A stretch of DNA of 64,000 nt from Hygrophila difformis (Eukaryota > Streptophyta > Magnoliopsida > Lamiales > Acanthaceae), in NCBI GenBank assembly GCA_030278955.1, contig JAOANR010000014.1:17486068-17550067 (forward strand), in the 5' to 3' direction. Made by a program: the position numbers and the translations under genes. Positions 47,165 through 57,733 of this stretch are shown here, piece by piece. A model generated the notes under the pieces. It made no database searches. It had not been told where the DNA came from and saw only the letters and a list, made by a program, of their open reading frames with translations. Position 1 is the stretch's first letter. Each line of letters begins with the position of its first letter.

Positions 47165-48739
47165 CTTTTCTTTCTTTCTAACTCAAGGGGCACCCCAAAA
47201 TTATTTCCAAAGGCAGAACAGTTCGAAGCATATTCGATCATCAGCTATGTTTCTCAATTACACAATAATTCAGACATATACCCGCCCAAGTCTCAAATTT
47301 AAAGGAGCACTTCCATTCACTTACAATAAAATACCAGTCCCAAAAGCATCCCAGACACATGATTGCAACAACACATTGATTTTTCAATGCATATTCATTA
47401 GCAGTTCCAACATCCCAACGCCAAGAAAATGTAAGGCTGAATCAAGGGAAAACAGGGATTAAGGGACAAAATGTGGAGTGAAAGGCAGATTGAGTATTAG
47501 ATGTAGGCTCAGGCATGTGGATCTTAATGGATATATCAGATGGTATGGAGGAAATGATGGTCAAAAAAACGGCAAAATCCTAGTACCCTTATGATTTCAA
47601 TGCACTGAAAAGGAGTTCCCTTATGTAGGCTCAATATGTGTAATTAAGTAAGATCAAGGATAACCAATTATGCACCACCCAATCATGCTTTAAGATCATA
47701 AGTCTCAAGATCTCACCAGGTAACTTCTGTGACTCACTTTGCAACCGCAATGGTGCACCATCCTGAGCAGTCCATTATCACCCATTGTAGAACGCTCAAT
47801 CATCGCCGCAATAGCCTCAACCGGTGTTAGCATTAGTCCCAATGTTTCAATCCCCGTGCTTTCGTTCTCCTCCCCGCAGCATGAGTTCCATTGTGTACTA
47901 AAATGATCATCCATGATCGCACACCAAGCAAGGCTGTATCGCCCTTAGAATTAATGAGACTTCAGACCTCTTTGACATGAATATTGCACTAAATACTAGT
48001 CAAGGCCGCCCGCATAAACTAGAATCTTCAGCTCGCCTTTATGATACTCCAACAATAAAGTGTCCTGAACATACAAAGCATTCATCCTCTTTGTGTTCCG
48101 TCCTCTTTGCATTCCCCCCTCCCACTTCTTTAATACCTGCATAGAAATACTAATATATTTATATGTAGTATGTTATTTTTCTTATTCTACATTTTTTTTT
48201 TCAAAAAGCTTTGCCGATACATAGGTAAAATAAGAACATCTCAAGGCTGCTCCTCCCCGGACTATCCTGCACCCCCCTCCACCGTTAGTTTTCACCCATA
48301 GCAATAATATCCCCTTCTCTCCCCAATAACCAATACCTCCGCAACACTATCATCTACATCCCATAACTGTCCCATATGGTCCTTTCACCCGAGGTAAAAA
48401 ACAGACACCAAAGAACCATACTCTTCAATAACATCATCCGGCTCTTACTGAAGTGTTGGCTTGTTCCCTCATTTCGATCCATCCAACTTCTTACTCTATT
48501 CTCCTTGGAAACACTAGTACCACTCTTCAACCTTGCCTTCTCCCGCAGCACCCAACCTAGCCCAATTGTCTGCCATATGGTTACGTTCCCTCAAGATGTG
48601 CCTTACACTCACCCTCCCAGCAAACCTCATAACTGCCAGTACCACCCCCATCAACTCCATGAACCGCAATGGCATCGTCTCCGGATTATTTAGCCATTTC
48701 ACGACATTAGCCGAATCACTCTCAAAAATAATTTTTCCC
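46388..48739 (-). mobile_element. 5'-truncated LINE with RNase H-like end
   Basis: On the minus strand the 5' end carries a frame (48514-48741) with FESDSANVVKWLNNPE and HILRERNHMADNWARLGA. This is the RNase H-like (RVT_3) domain found at the end of plant LINE polyproteins. The 3' end is a poly(A) tract (plus-strand T-run at about 46387-46399). The flanks ATTAATTACTT at about 46377-46387 and 48730-48740 look like the target duplication. A second long T-run at about 47138-47164 suggests another retroposed piece inside or two tails. The remaining 2 kb between is 3' region without a frame I recognise. Confidence 0.6.
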
Positions 48740-48749
48740 ATTAATTACT

Positions 48750-49870
48750 TAAACTGTATAAAGGTAAAAAATTATAAAAATTTGATATTCTAAAACTATG
48801 TGATTAGACGAATCCAACATCTAACTAGACTATATTTTATCTTATGTAACTACAGTAAAAGGTTGAATCAATAATCAATGAATAATATCAACTATTAAAT
48901 GGAACAAATAAAAATAAACAGATAGAGTATAAATATATATATTGTTTTCTTAGAATAATTTTATTGTTTTCCTAGAGTAAATTTAATTCGCTTTCTAGAA
49001 TAATTTTATCTGCTTAACTTTAGTTGCTTTCATAGCTTAATTTAAATTATGTCAAGTAGATTTTAATTAAAACACAAACATCCAATCGAGTAATTTTATC
49101 TGCTTAACTTTAGACAAATACACATTGATGGGACTAAGAAAATAGTAGTATTTTGTATTCTGTAGTATAATTCAACCAAACTTTGATTGCAGCAGTGCAA
49201 TTTAGGGATAGCGATGGAAGATGTCTACAGATGCAATGGCTACGACACCCTACAGGGAACCATTGCTTTCCACGACGAATGCGGACTGCTGTGTCCTACC
49301 TCCATTTTCATGAAAATGAAACATTTAGTATTTTGACACTATACATTATTTGACTTTGATTCACGTTTATATAATAGTTATAAAAAGAAAAACATAGTCA
49401 AGTGAGATCTTGTTAGAATCGTCTCATCTCGTAGTTTTATAATATCAAATTTTTATAATTTATATTTATATACAACATGAATTGTTAACTGTTAAAAACA
49501 TGCATCGGACTGCGTTCGCAGAGCCAGAGTCAATGTTTCACATGAGGAAGTGTAGTATATTTCAAAGCAAGACCCCTTGTAATTTTATTTTCTTTTTTAT
49601 TTTTTAAAATATAAACTGGGCCTGAAGTTGGTTTGGACTTTGGATCTGGGCTCGTGGGCTGGTTTTAAGAATTTGTTTGTTTGCTTTTCTAAAATAAATA
49701 AATAAATTGGAGGAAAAAAGGATCTTACAGTAATCAATCCCCCCATTAAATTCGTATTGATCATACATAGAATCCACGTCCACAAAACAATTCTATAATT
49801 TTAAAATTTTGATCCCGCATGGCCGCTTATGTATGCGTAAGGGGAGCCATGGCCCATGTATGAATATTGT
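48750..49870. other. gene-free interval
   Basis: AT-rich, repeat-like sequence with motifs shared with neighbouring mariner-type relics (for example ATGTGATTAGACGAATCCAA). No gene is supported. Confidence 0.35.
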
Positions 49871-49879
49871 TGCCAAATT

Positions 49880-50708
49880 ATATACAATAATATATGGGAT
49901 TGGTTACGGTGCAATCACAAAAACCCGCAGCACATCAAGGCACAAATTCCAACCGTTCGTTTAAGATCTAACGGTCCAAAATGTAAAAGGGTAAAATTGT
50001 CCAAAATTTTTTATTGTCAAGTCGCTGAAAAATACACATAAGATCATCGCTGAAGAACACTATATATATCGCTGAAATGCACACAGCTTGTCGCTGAAAT
50101 ATACTATTGTCCGTCGCTTAAATATACTATAGTGCGTCGCTGAAATATATTAAACCAAAGAATTAGGGTTTCAACTTTTACAAAGTCGCTGAAATGCACA
50201 ATATCAAGTCGTTGAAAAATACTATAGCATGTCGCTGAAATATATACTACTTTGCGTCGCTGAAATATACTAGACTTCGTTGCTGAAAACATATTAAACC
50301 AAAGAATTGGGGTTCCAACTTTTATGAAATCGCTGAAATGCACAATATCATGTCGCTGAAAAATATTACAGCTTGTCGCTGAGATATACTTTCATGCATC
50401 GCTGAAATATACTATACTACTTCGCTGAAAATATACGGAAGGCGCGCTGAAAACAATATGCATGTCGCTGAAAATAATATATTAATCAACAAATCGTTGA
50501 AATGTACAAGCATTGTCGCTGAAATGTACAAGCATTGTCGTTGAAATGTACTAAAATATATTTTGGAGTAATATATCAAAATTACTTTTTTACCCTTCGC
50601 TATAATCTCAACCGTTGATTTAAAAGGTTAATCAACGGCCAGAAACGCCCGCAATACATCAAGTCAAAAACGTTAGTCGCACCATAACGTCGGCCATAAT
50701 ATATTCCC
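49880..50708. mobile_element. inverted-end element containing a TCGCTGAAA minisatellite
   Basis: About 110 bp at the left (GGTTACGGTGCAATCAC... then AACCGTT...AAGGGTAAAATTGTCC) are mirrored at the right (inverse of GTCGCACCATAACG and of TTACCCTTCGC...AACCGTTG). Between them, 50021-50560 is an irregular tandem array. I cannot find a duplication that fixes the exact ends. The superfamily is not certain; a Mutator-like origin is possible. Confidence 0.6.
50021..50560. repeat. diverged minisatellite, core TCGCTGAAATATACTA
   Basis: About 20 copies of the core TCGCTGAAA (or TCGTTGAAA), spaced roughly 22-45 bp apart, with a variable A/T-rich half such as TATACTA or TGCACA. A longer period of about 135 bp is visible: AAACCAAAGAATTAGGGTTT and a close copy occur near 50153 and 50295. 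Confidence 0.9.
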
Positions 50709-51120
50709 CCTCTGGTTTTTTTTTTTTTTTTTTTTTTGTGGGAACATGTCGAGAAATGCTATTGTTCATAAGTGAACTTTAATTTAAAGTTTTATCATAA
50801 TTATATAAGTTAATATAGATAAGTGGAATCTTGTTAGATTCATTTCGTCGTGTAGTTTTTTAGATATCGAATTTTTAGAATTTTTACTTGTACCAAACTT
50901 GAATTATTAGTGATTTAAAATGTGCATTGGACTGCGTACACTATGGGTCTGTAGTAAATAAAAAACGGATGAAGTATATATATTTTTTAATTATCATATT
51001 AGTCACTATTGCCAACGGTGGATATCCAATTTTTTTTGGAGAGCCATCAAAGGCCTGGGAAAGGAGTGATGGGAGGCCAAGCCACACAAATTACAAAGGG
51101 ATATCCAAATTTTAAAAGCC
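50709..51120. other. gene-free interval
   Basis: A T-run at about 50718-50738 and AT-rich sequence. No gene is supported. Confidence 0.4.
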
Positions 51121-51123
51121 TTA

Positions 51124-51586
51124 GAGCCCGTTTGGATTGGCTTCTAGGGAGATGCTTTTGGCTTTTGCTTCTGCCAAAAGCACTTCTAGTAGAAATTAGG
51201 TGTTTGTTTTGCCTTTTAAGAAAAAGCAAAAGCACCTCGAAAAGCGAAAAAAGTGCTTCTGGAAGAAGCAGCCCAGGGGTGCTTCTCCCAAAAGCAGAAA
51301 CCAAAAGCACCTCGTAAAATGTGCAAGGACTTAAATACCCTCACTACTTAATATAAATTACACTATAAATATATCTTATTATCATATTATGTAGCATGTC
51401 CTTTTTGGTAATTACCACACTCTAAAAGCACTTTTCATTTTTATTCATCCAAACATATTTTTTTAGAAAAAGCCGCTTTTCAAACATTCCATCCAAACAC
51501 AAAAGTTACATGCTTTTGCTTTTGACTTCTGCTTCTGCTTCTACTTTTGGCTTCTGCTTTTTTCAAAAGCCAATCCAAACGGGCCC
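51124..51586. mobile_element. PIF/Harbinger (Tourist-like) MITE, copy 1
   Basis: Ends GAGCCCGTTTGGATTGGCTT and AAGCCAATCCAAACGGGCCC, flanked by TTA at 51121-51123 and 51587-51589. The interior is rich in AAAAGCAGAAGC/GCTTCTGCTTTT blocks that pair with each other. 463 bp, with no transposase. Short frames inside are repeats, not genes. Confidence 0.92.
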
Positions 51587-51588
51587 TT

Positions 51589-51832
51589 AGACAAAAAAGA
51601 AACTATTAATTTATACAAAAAAAAGTAATCTAATAAATTTACACCAATTACACAAAATGAAGTTTTTGTGCATCAACATCGAGCAAGAAATCAAAGTAGT
51701 TCAGCAAATAAGACAAAAAAGAAACTATTAATTTATACAAAAAAAAAAGTAATCTAATAAATTTACACCAATTACACAAAATGAAGTTTTTGTGCATCAA
51801 CATCGAGCAAGAAATCAAAGTAGTTCAGCAAA
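51589..51832. repeat. 122-bp direct tandem duplication
   Basis: The unit starting AGACAAAAAAGAAACTATTA at 51589 recurs at 51711, with a two-base change in an A-run. It lies exactly between MITE copies 1 and 2. Confidence 0.92.
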
Positions 51833-51840
51833 CTAATTAA

Positions 51841-52336
51841 GAGGCCGTTTGGATTGGCTTCTACGGAGGTGCTTTTGGCTGTTTGTAATGGCTTTTTTTC
51901 AAGTGCTTTTGGCTTTTGCTTCTGCCAAAAGTACTTTTGAAGAAAAAAGAGTGTTTGTTTTGGCTTTTTAGAAAAAACAAAAGCACCTCGAAAAGCTGCA
52001 AAAGTGCTTTTGGGAGAAGCAGACCAGGGGGTGCTTCTCCGAAAAGCAGAAGCCAAAAGCACCTAGTAATGTGTGCAGAGTCATAAATGCCCCTATTAAT
52101 TTATTTTAATTACACTATAAATATATACTATTATATATAAATAGCATATCCTTTTTGGTAATTTACACATTTCAAAAGCACTTTTCACTTTTACATATCC
52201 AAACACACTTTTGAAAAAAAAGCTGCTTTTCAAACATTCCATCCAAACACAAAAGTTACCTGCTTCTGCTTTTGGCTTTCACTTCTACTTTGCCTTTTGG
52301 CTTCTGTTTTTTTTAAAAGCCAATCCAAACGGGCCC
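51841..52336. mobile_element. PIF/Harbinger MITE, copy 2
   Basis: Ends GAGGCCGTTTGGATTGGCTT and AAGCCAATCCAAACGGGCCC, flanked by TAA at 51838-51840 and 52337-52339. It has the same family interior as copy 1. Confidence 0.92.
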
Positions 52337-52405
52337 TAAAAAAGCCACTCCCCAAGTATGAAACATTATCAAAAGCATATGCCCTTTATGGAACGTTTAG
52401 ACATT

Positions 52406-52849
52406 GAGGATGTTTGGATTGACTTCTACCAAGGTGCTTTTGTTTCTGTCAAAAGCACTTTTGGGGAAAAAGAAACGTTTGATTTGACTTTTTAAACAAG
52501 CAGAAGCACCTCGAAAAGCTGCAAAAATGCTTCTGGGAGAAGCTGCTGCTCCGAAAAGCAGAAGCCAAAAACACTTCGTAAATTGTGCAAAGACTTAAAT
52601 ACCCTCATTACTTAATATAAATTACACTATAAATATATCTTATTATCATATTAAGTAGCATGTCCTTTTTGGTAATTTACACATTTAAAAAGCACTTTTC
52701 ACTTTTACACATCCAAACACACTTTTGAAAAAAAACTGTTTTTCAAACATTCCATCCAAACACAAAAGTTACCTGCTTCTGCTTTTGGCTTTCACTTCTG
52801 CTTCTGCTTTTGGTTTCTGCTTTTTTCAAAAGACAATCCAAACGGGCCC
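52406..52849. mobile_element. PIF/Harbinger MITE, copy 3 (older)
   Basis: Left end GAGGATGTTTGGATTGACTT, right end ACAATCCAAACGGGCCC. The target triplets are not cleanly matched (ATT and ATA). It is more diverged than copies 1 and 2. Confidence 0.8.
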
Positions 52850-53042
52850 ATATTATCTGGATTTAGACCCAATACACACATGATAAAATCTAGGACAATT
52901 AAGATTTTTTTTTTTTTGTAAGACATTAATTAAGATTTTGGACTAGTCTAATCTAATTAAGGCCAGATGCTCATTGTTTACTGAAGGTAAATTTAAACAA
53001 TATTCTATGCGACACCTATTAGTTGTTGAATTTAAACTGTTA

Positions 53043-53937
53043 GGGCCCGTTAAAGTAAAAGTGGAAACCAAAAGCAAAAATATGTAACTTTTGTATTTGA
53101 ATGGAATTTTTGAAAAACAACTTTTTTTTTTCTTTCCAAAAGTGTGCTTGGATGTGTAAAAATAAAAATTGCTTCTGGAATGTAATAATTACCAAGAAGT
53201 ACATGCTATTTATATAGAAATAATATATTTATAGTGTAATTCAAATAAATTAGTGGGGGCATTTAAAACTTTGCACAAATTACTAGGGGCTTTTGGCTTT
53301 TGTTCTTGGGAGAAGCTAAGAGCCCGTTTGGATTGGCTTTTGAAAAAAGCAGAAGCCAAAAGTAGAAGCAGAAGCAGAAGTCAAAAGCAAAAGCATGTAA
53401 CTTTTGTGTTTGGATGGAATGTTCTAAAAGCGGCTTTTTCTAAAAAATATGTTTGGATGAATAAAAATGAAAAGTGCTTTTAGAGTGTGGTAATTACCAA
53501 AAAGGACATACTACTTAATATGATAATAAGATATATTTATAGTGTAATTTATATTAAGTAGTGGGGGTATTTAAGTCCTTGCACATTTTACGAGGTGCTT
53601 TTGGCTTCTGCTTTTGGGAGAAGCACCCACTGGGCTGCTTCTCCCAGAAGCACTTTTTTTGCTTTTCGAGGTGCTTTTGCTTTTTCTTAAAAGCCAAAAC
53701 AAACACATAATTTCTACTAGAAGTGCTTTTGGCAGAAGTAAAAGCCAAAAGCACATCCGTAGAAGCCAATCCAAACAGGCCCCCTGGGCTGCTTCTTTTA
53801 AAAGTACTTTTTTAGCTTTTCGAAATACTTTTATTTTTTTTTTCAAAAGCTCAAACAAATATCTCTTTCTATCAGAAGTGTTTTTGGTAAAAACATAAGC
53901 CAAAATCACTCCTCTAAAAGCCCATCCAAACGGGGCC
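53043..53937. mobile_element. PIF/Harbinger MITE, copy 4, split by copy 5
   Basis: The outer ends GGGCCCGTT and AACGGGGCC are flanked by TTA at 53040-53042 and 53938-53940. Its interior is interrupted at 53320-53782 by another copy of the same family. Confidence 0.85.
53320..53782. mobile_element. PIF/Harbinger MITE, copy 5, nested in copy 4
   Basis: Left end GAGCCCGTTTGGATTGGCTT preceded by TAA (53317-53319); right end AAGCCAATCCAAACAGGCCCC. The right-hand TAA is missing, so the right border may have lost bases. The interior closely matches copy 1 in reverse. Confidence 0.85.
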
Positions 53938-54114
53938 TTATTACACTTTCTACAACGAACGTACCAATATGATTCGATCAGTGGTAGAATTAAAAATTTG
54001 CTTGTCATGTATAACCACACAAAATCTATAATATATTAAAGTTATTGTTGCTATGAACAGTAACTCACAAACTTTCCTTTTATAATCCTATTAGCTCTTT
54101 AGAAAAATAATTTT

Positions 54115-54293
54115 TTTTGCATGTACCGGGTATCCCCAGGCCACATTGGGCCCAAGACTAATCCCTCGAGGATCTGGTGGGCATTGAAGGGTTGCCTCTC
54201 CCAAAGTAGAATTCTGCATACACAAAGGCTCGAACCCAGGACCTTTGCTTAAGTTGCAAGAGCCCCATACCACTCAGGCCAACTGCGTTTGGT
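54115..54293 (-). mobile_element. tRNA-derived SINE, same family as 27820-27985
   Basis: The minus-strand body holds GCAGTTGGCCTGAGTGG (A-box-like) and GGGTTCGAGCC (B box), ends GGGGATACCCGGTAC, and has a short A-tail. The flanks TTTAGAAAAATAATTTT at 54098-54114 and 54294-54310 are a perfect 17-bp target duplication. Confidence 0.92.
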
Positions 54294-54310
54294 TTTAGAA
54301 AAATAATTTT

Positions 54311-54822
54311 AAAAAAGCCCATGAAATTTCCTTTTAAAATTTATGCATGCATAATGTTTATGTCAATACAATGACCTAAATTTGAAAAAAAAAATTAATA
54401 ACGATTTTATACTACTTATTAATTTTTTTTCATTTGATTAGGATTTTTTGGTTTAAAGACACTTTATGTTAAAAATTTGGGTTAAATTGTAGATTATTAA
54501 ATATTGAATACATTGTTATAAAAATTATGTACTTAATTTTATAGATGTAAATAGTGTGTATATTAAATACAATTATCTACACCTAATTCCTCTGTAAATT
54601 TAATTTGTGTAGGTCATAATTTTTTTTTTTTAAACTTAAATACATTATTTGAGCCACATATCGAATGAATATTGTAGTATAAATTTAAATGATACACTAT
54701 TGTTTAAATAATTAAAGTTAATAATCTAGATTTGAACAATTAATATTTTTTAATTGTTGGTGAATTAATTATATACACAATTATTGGACAAAATATTTAG
54801 GCGAATGACAATTATTTCATAT
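54311..54822. other. AT-rich flank of the Tat-type retrotransposon
   Basis: No gene. The last five bases, CATAT (54818-54822), would be the left target duplication of the element; its partner is outside the window. Confidence 0.4.
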
Positions 54823-55468
54823 TGTTGGGGCCATATGAAATAATGGGCCGCGAAGAGCTATTGGGCCATAAAACATGGGCCAGAAGAAAGAGAAAGTTCG
54901 AAAGGAGGATGGGCTCAAGATCAGTAAGGCCGAAAGTCCATCGTAAACCGAAGGAAGGGAACCGAGATTGAGAGAGATTTCGGCCGAAATGGGAAGAAAC
55001 AGCCGAAACTAAAACAACCGAAATGAAGAAAGAAAGAATTCGGCTCGTAAGGATCGGCCGGGGAGCGGTTACTCCAGCTCCGGCTATAAATAGGGGTCGA
55101 CACACACAAAATCAGGGAGATCAATCCAACCCCCAAATTCCTTTTATCAAATTTAATTCCTTGTTATCTTTACTGCTTTCTTTACAGCTTTCCTTAGAAT
55201 CTAGCCTAGTTTGTAGCGGTTACCATTTCCAAATCCACCGTTGCTCCTTAGCAGCTGGTAGTTTGGTTCCCTGTTTTTGGTGAATTCCGCCGTTGTTTCT
55301 TAACAACAGGCAGATTCTCCGTTGTATCTTGTTATTTTTGATCAATTCAAAGAAGATTCAGTCAATTGTGGGCGCATTATTGTTAATCCGGACCCGTAAT
55401 CGGTTTGATCCTTTTCCGATAGCCTCCCTTGAGGAGAAAAAGGTCCTTGGCTACACCCGAGCCAAACA
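54823..55468 (+). repeat. 5' LTR of a Tat-lineage Ty3/gypsy retrotransposon
   Basis: A 646-bp segment from TGTTGGGGCC to GCCAAACA, placed because it runs TG...CA and is followed at once by a primer-site-like sequence and gag. It contains a TATA box (CTATAAATAGGGG). The matching 3' LTR is beyond the window, so the borders rest on structure and not on alignment. Confidence 0.7.
55084..55093 (+). promoter_or_regulatory. LTR promoter TATA box
   Basis: CTATAAATAG within the 5' LTR, about 385 bp before its 3' end. Transcription would start about 30 bp downstream. Confidence 0.65.
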
Positions 55469-55469
55469 G

Positions 55470-55487
55470 TGGCACGCCCAGTGGGAC
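55470..55487 (+). promoter_or_regulatory. candidate primer binding site
   Basis: TGGCACGCCCAGTGGGAC begins two bases after the LTR end, where the tRNA primer should pair. It starts with TGG as primer sites do. I could not say which tRNA it matches. Confidence 0.6.
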
Positions 55488-55492
55488 ACAGA

Positions 55493-57733
55493 ATGGCATT
55501 CGAACAAGCAACTCCAGCAGCAAACACGGCGGCGAGGACGGATTTGCCGCCGATTCAGGAAGAACGTGCACCAGAAGCCGGAGAATTCCCCCCAGGGTTC
55601 CCCGGACCATCACACTTCCATAATCAGGAGTTTTCAAACGATGATTTAACCCCGCGATTCCGAGATCAGGTTCAATTTATGGTAGAGGCGGCGGTTACTA
55701 ATTCGGTTCGCCAGATTGAAGGAAATATTCTGGCAGCGATGCCAGCTATGTTCAGAGCCGAAATAGCGAGGAATATGTATCCGATAGGAACGCAGCAAGC
55801 TCCAGTGGCGCAAAATCCACCACCTGCGATGCAAAATCCTCTCAATTTTCAACAACAGGCCTTTCGGCCGCCAGGAGGGCACGGAGCTCGGCCTTTTGTT
55901 CCTCCGCAGCAGAGGTACGATCAGCAACAGAATCAACCGCCTCAACCAGCTGTTCAACCGCCTGCTCCAGTGGTTCAGCAACAATACGCACCACTTCAGC
56001 AGAATCCACCACAACTGGTTGACAGAGAGCTCATTGCTGAGATTATTCGTACACAGTTTGGGAATCTCATCGGCCAGGAGAATAGGCCGATGTATCGGAA
56101 ACCTTATCCAGATTACATTGAGGAGCAGTATCCACTGCCTAGAGGGGTGAAGGTTCCAGATTTTAACACTTTTTCTGGAGAAGTCGGCCGCTCTACAATT
56201 GAGCATATTGGCCGATTTACAGCTCAATGTACCAGAATCGCGCAAAATGATTTTCACAAGCTGATATTGTTCAGCCTGTCGTTGACTGGTCCAGCATTTG
56301 AGTGGTACATTAATTTGCCAGCGGGATCGGTCAATACCTGGGCCGAAATGGAGCGGTTATTCCATGACCGATTCTATAATACCAGTCCGGAAGTTTCGGT
56401 AGTTGATCTGACGTCAACCAAGCAGAAGGCGTTTGAATCGGTTACTGAATTCATCGAAAGGTTTTATGCAGTGAAGGCTCAGATGAAAACAATGCTACCT
56501 GAGCACGAATATATTCAAATCTTGAAGCGGAATTTGAAGTTTGCTATCAAGGATAGATTGATGGTGACAAGACCAAGGACTGTAGCCGAATTAACGGCTG
56601 AAGCTATAAGGATGGAGACTTATTTGGCAGAACAAGCGGCTTTCAAATCAAGCCGAAGTCAAAGTGGAAGATCACAACCTATCCAGTCAGCTGCCTCATT
56701 TGCTGAATCTCTGGATAGATGTGAAGTCCAAGAAGAGTACAACATGGATGACGTTCCCGCATTAGCCGAAGTTGCAAGGGCAGAATTAATCATAAAAAAG
56801 CCTATGACTTGTCCAGCACTTCGGCCAGCCAGAGGCAAGGAGAAAGAAGGAGGAGATGAATCTCAAAGGTTTTACTCTTTCGACTTGTCACAAATGGACG
56901 AAATATTTGATTATTGCCAGAAGAACGGATTGCTAGAGTTTAAAGGAAACCATCCACAGCCTACCAAGGATCAGTTGGAAGCCGGATGGTGCAGATTCCA
57001 TGGATCAGCTACTCATTCCACGGCAGTTTGTGGACATTTTAGGAAGCTGATTCAGAAACATGTCGATGATGGGAAGCTGAAGTTCCCAGATAGGCTTATG
57101 GCGATTGATAAGAATCCGTTCCCAGTTGCCAATATGGTGATGGTGCAGCCCGACCAGAATAGATCTGTACATGAACGATTGGGGGATCAAACATCATCTA
57201 GCAAGAGTTCTGTGCACGATCGGCTTGGGGATCGTCCATCGGCTCAGAAGTCGGGAGTATGGAAAAGATTAGGATCTCCGAAGGGAAAAGAGAAAGTTAC
57301 AGATGTTTTTAACCGATTGGGGAATTATGAGGTAAAAGAGTGGGTCAAGCAATCGGAGAGACATCAGGAAATCGAGATCGGAGATAAGAGCGAGAGGCCA
57401 ACATTGAAAATCATAACTAACGGATGGGATTCGGAGATGAAGTTAACAGCTGACAAGCAGAATGGAAAAACTGTGATTCAGATCACAGTCCCTGAAGAAG
57501 CTGTTAGTCCCGAAATGAAGAAGCTCAGAAGGCCACCAGCAAATACTCAGGTAGGCCGATGGGTCCAAAACTCTCCAGAGAGAAGGCATTTCGGCCAACG
57601 CCGGTCTGACCATTCAGCTTGGAGGGCAGAGGAGAGAAAGTCCCGAAAGGAAAGGGATCATATCGTACTTTCAAACGAAGAATGCAACGGCTTAAAGCAG
57701 CTGCTGTTTCTGAGCAGGAGGAGTATGATATGA
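55493..57733 (+). CDS. Gag of the Tat-type retrotransposon
   Basis: The first ATG in the frame is at 55493, just after the primer site. The N-terminal 200 residues are Pro/Gln-rich. The capsid-like Retrotrans_gag domain follows, with FEWYINLPAGSVNTWAEMER and FIERFYAVKAQMKTMLPEHE. Later comes a zinc-binding-like WCRFHGSATHSTAVCGHFR, typical of Tat/Athila Gag. It ends at a stop at 57733, while the protease continues in another frame that overlaps by about 115 bp. No stops occur inside 746 codons, so the copy is young or conserved. Gag forms the cytoplasmic particle. Confidence 0.9.
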   Translation: MAFEQATPAANTAARTDLPPIQEERAPEAGEFPPGFPGPSHFHNQEFSNDDLTPRFRDQVQFMVEAAVTNSVRQIEGNILAAMPAMFRAEIARNMYPIGTQQAPVAQNPPPAMQNPLNFQQQAFRPPGGHGARPFVPPQQRYDQQQNQPPQPAVQPPAPVVQQQYAPLQQNPPQLVDRELIAEIIRTQFGNLIGQENRPMYRKPYPDYIEEQYPLPRGVKVPDFNTFSGEVGRSTIEHIGRFTAQCTRIAQNDFHKLILFSLSLTGPAFEWYINLPAGSVNTWAEMERLFHDRFYNTSPEVSVVDLTSTKQKAFESVTEFIERFYAVKAQMKTMLPEHEYIQILKRNLKFAIKDRLMVTRPRTVAELTAEAIRMETYLAEQAAFKSSRSQSGRSQPIQSAASFAESLDRCEVQEEYNMDDVPALAEVARAELIIKKPMTCPALRPARGKEKEGGDESQRFYSFDLSQMDEIFDYCQKNGLLEFKGNHPQPTKDQLEAGWCRFHGSATHSTAVCGHFRKLIQKHVDDGKLKFPDRLMAIDKNPFPVANMVMVQPDQNRSVHERLGDQTSSSKSSVHDRLGDRPSAQKSGVWKRLGSPKGKEKVTDVFNRLGNYEVKEWVKQSERHQEIEIGDKSERPTLKIITNGWDSEMKLTADKQNGKTVIQITVPEEAVSPEMKKLRRPPANTQVGRWVQNSPERRHFGQRRSDHSAWRAEERKSRKERDHIVLSNEECNGLKQLLFLSRRSMI

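Noticed and set aside
47121..47462. 113-codon frame with poly-Phe
   Set aside because: It begins in a T-run that is a retroposon tail; no domain is visible.
50021..50560. CRISPR-like repeat array
   Set aside because: Plant nuclear DNA; the repeats are diverged, the spacers are not unique uniform units, and the array lies inside an inverted-end element.
51009..52062. Frames rich in Lys, Ser, Leu and Phe in the 51-54 kb region
   Set aside because: They are translations of the AAGC/GCTT-rich interior of PIF/Harbinger MITEs.
54091..54273. 60-codon minus-strand frame
   Set aside because: It lies within the SINE at 54115-54293.
55646..56257. 203-codon minus-strand frame under gag
   Set aside because: A shadow of the gag frame, with no domain; gag itself is clearly coding.
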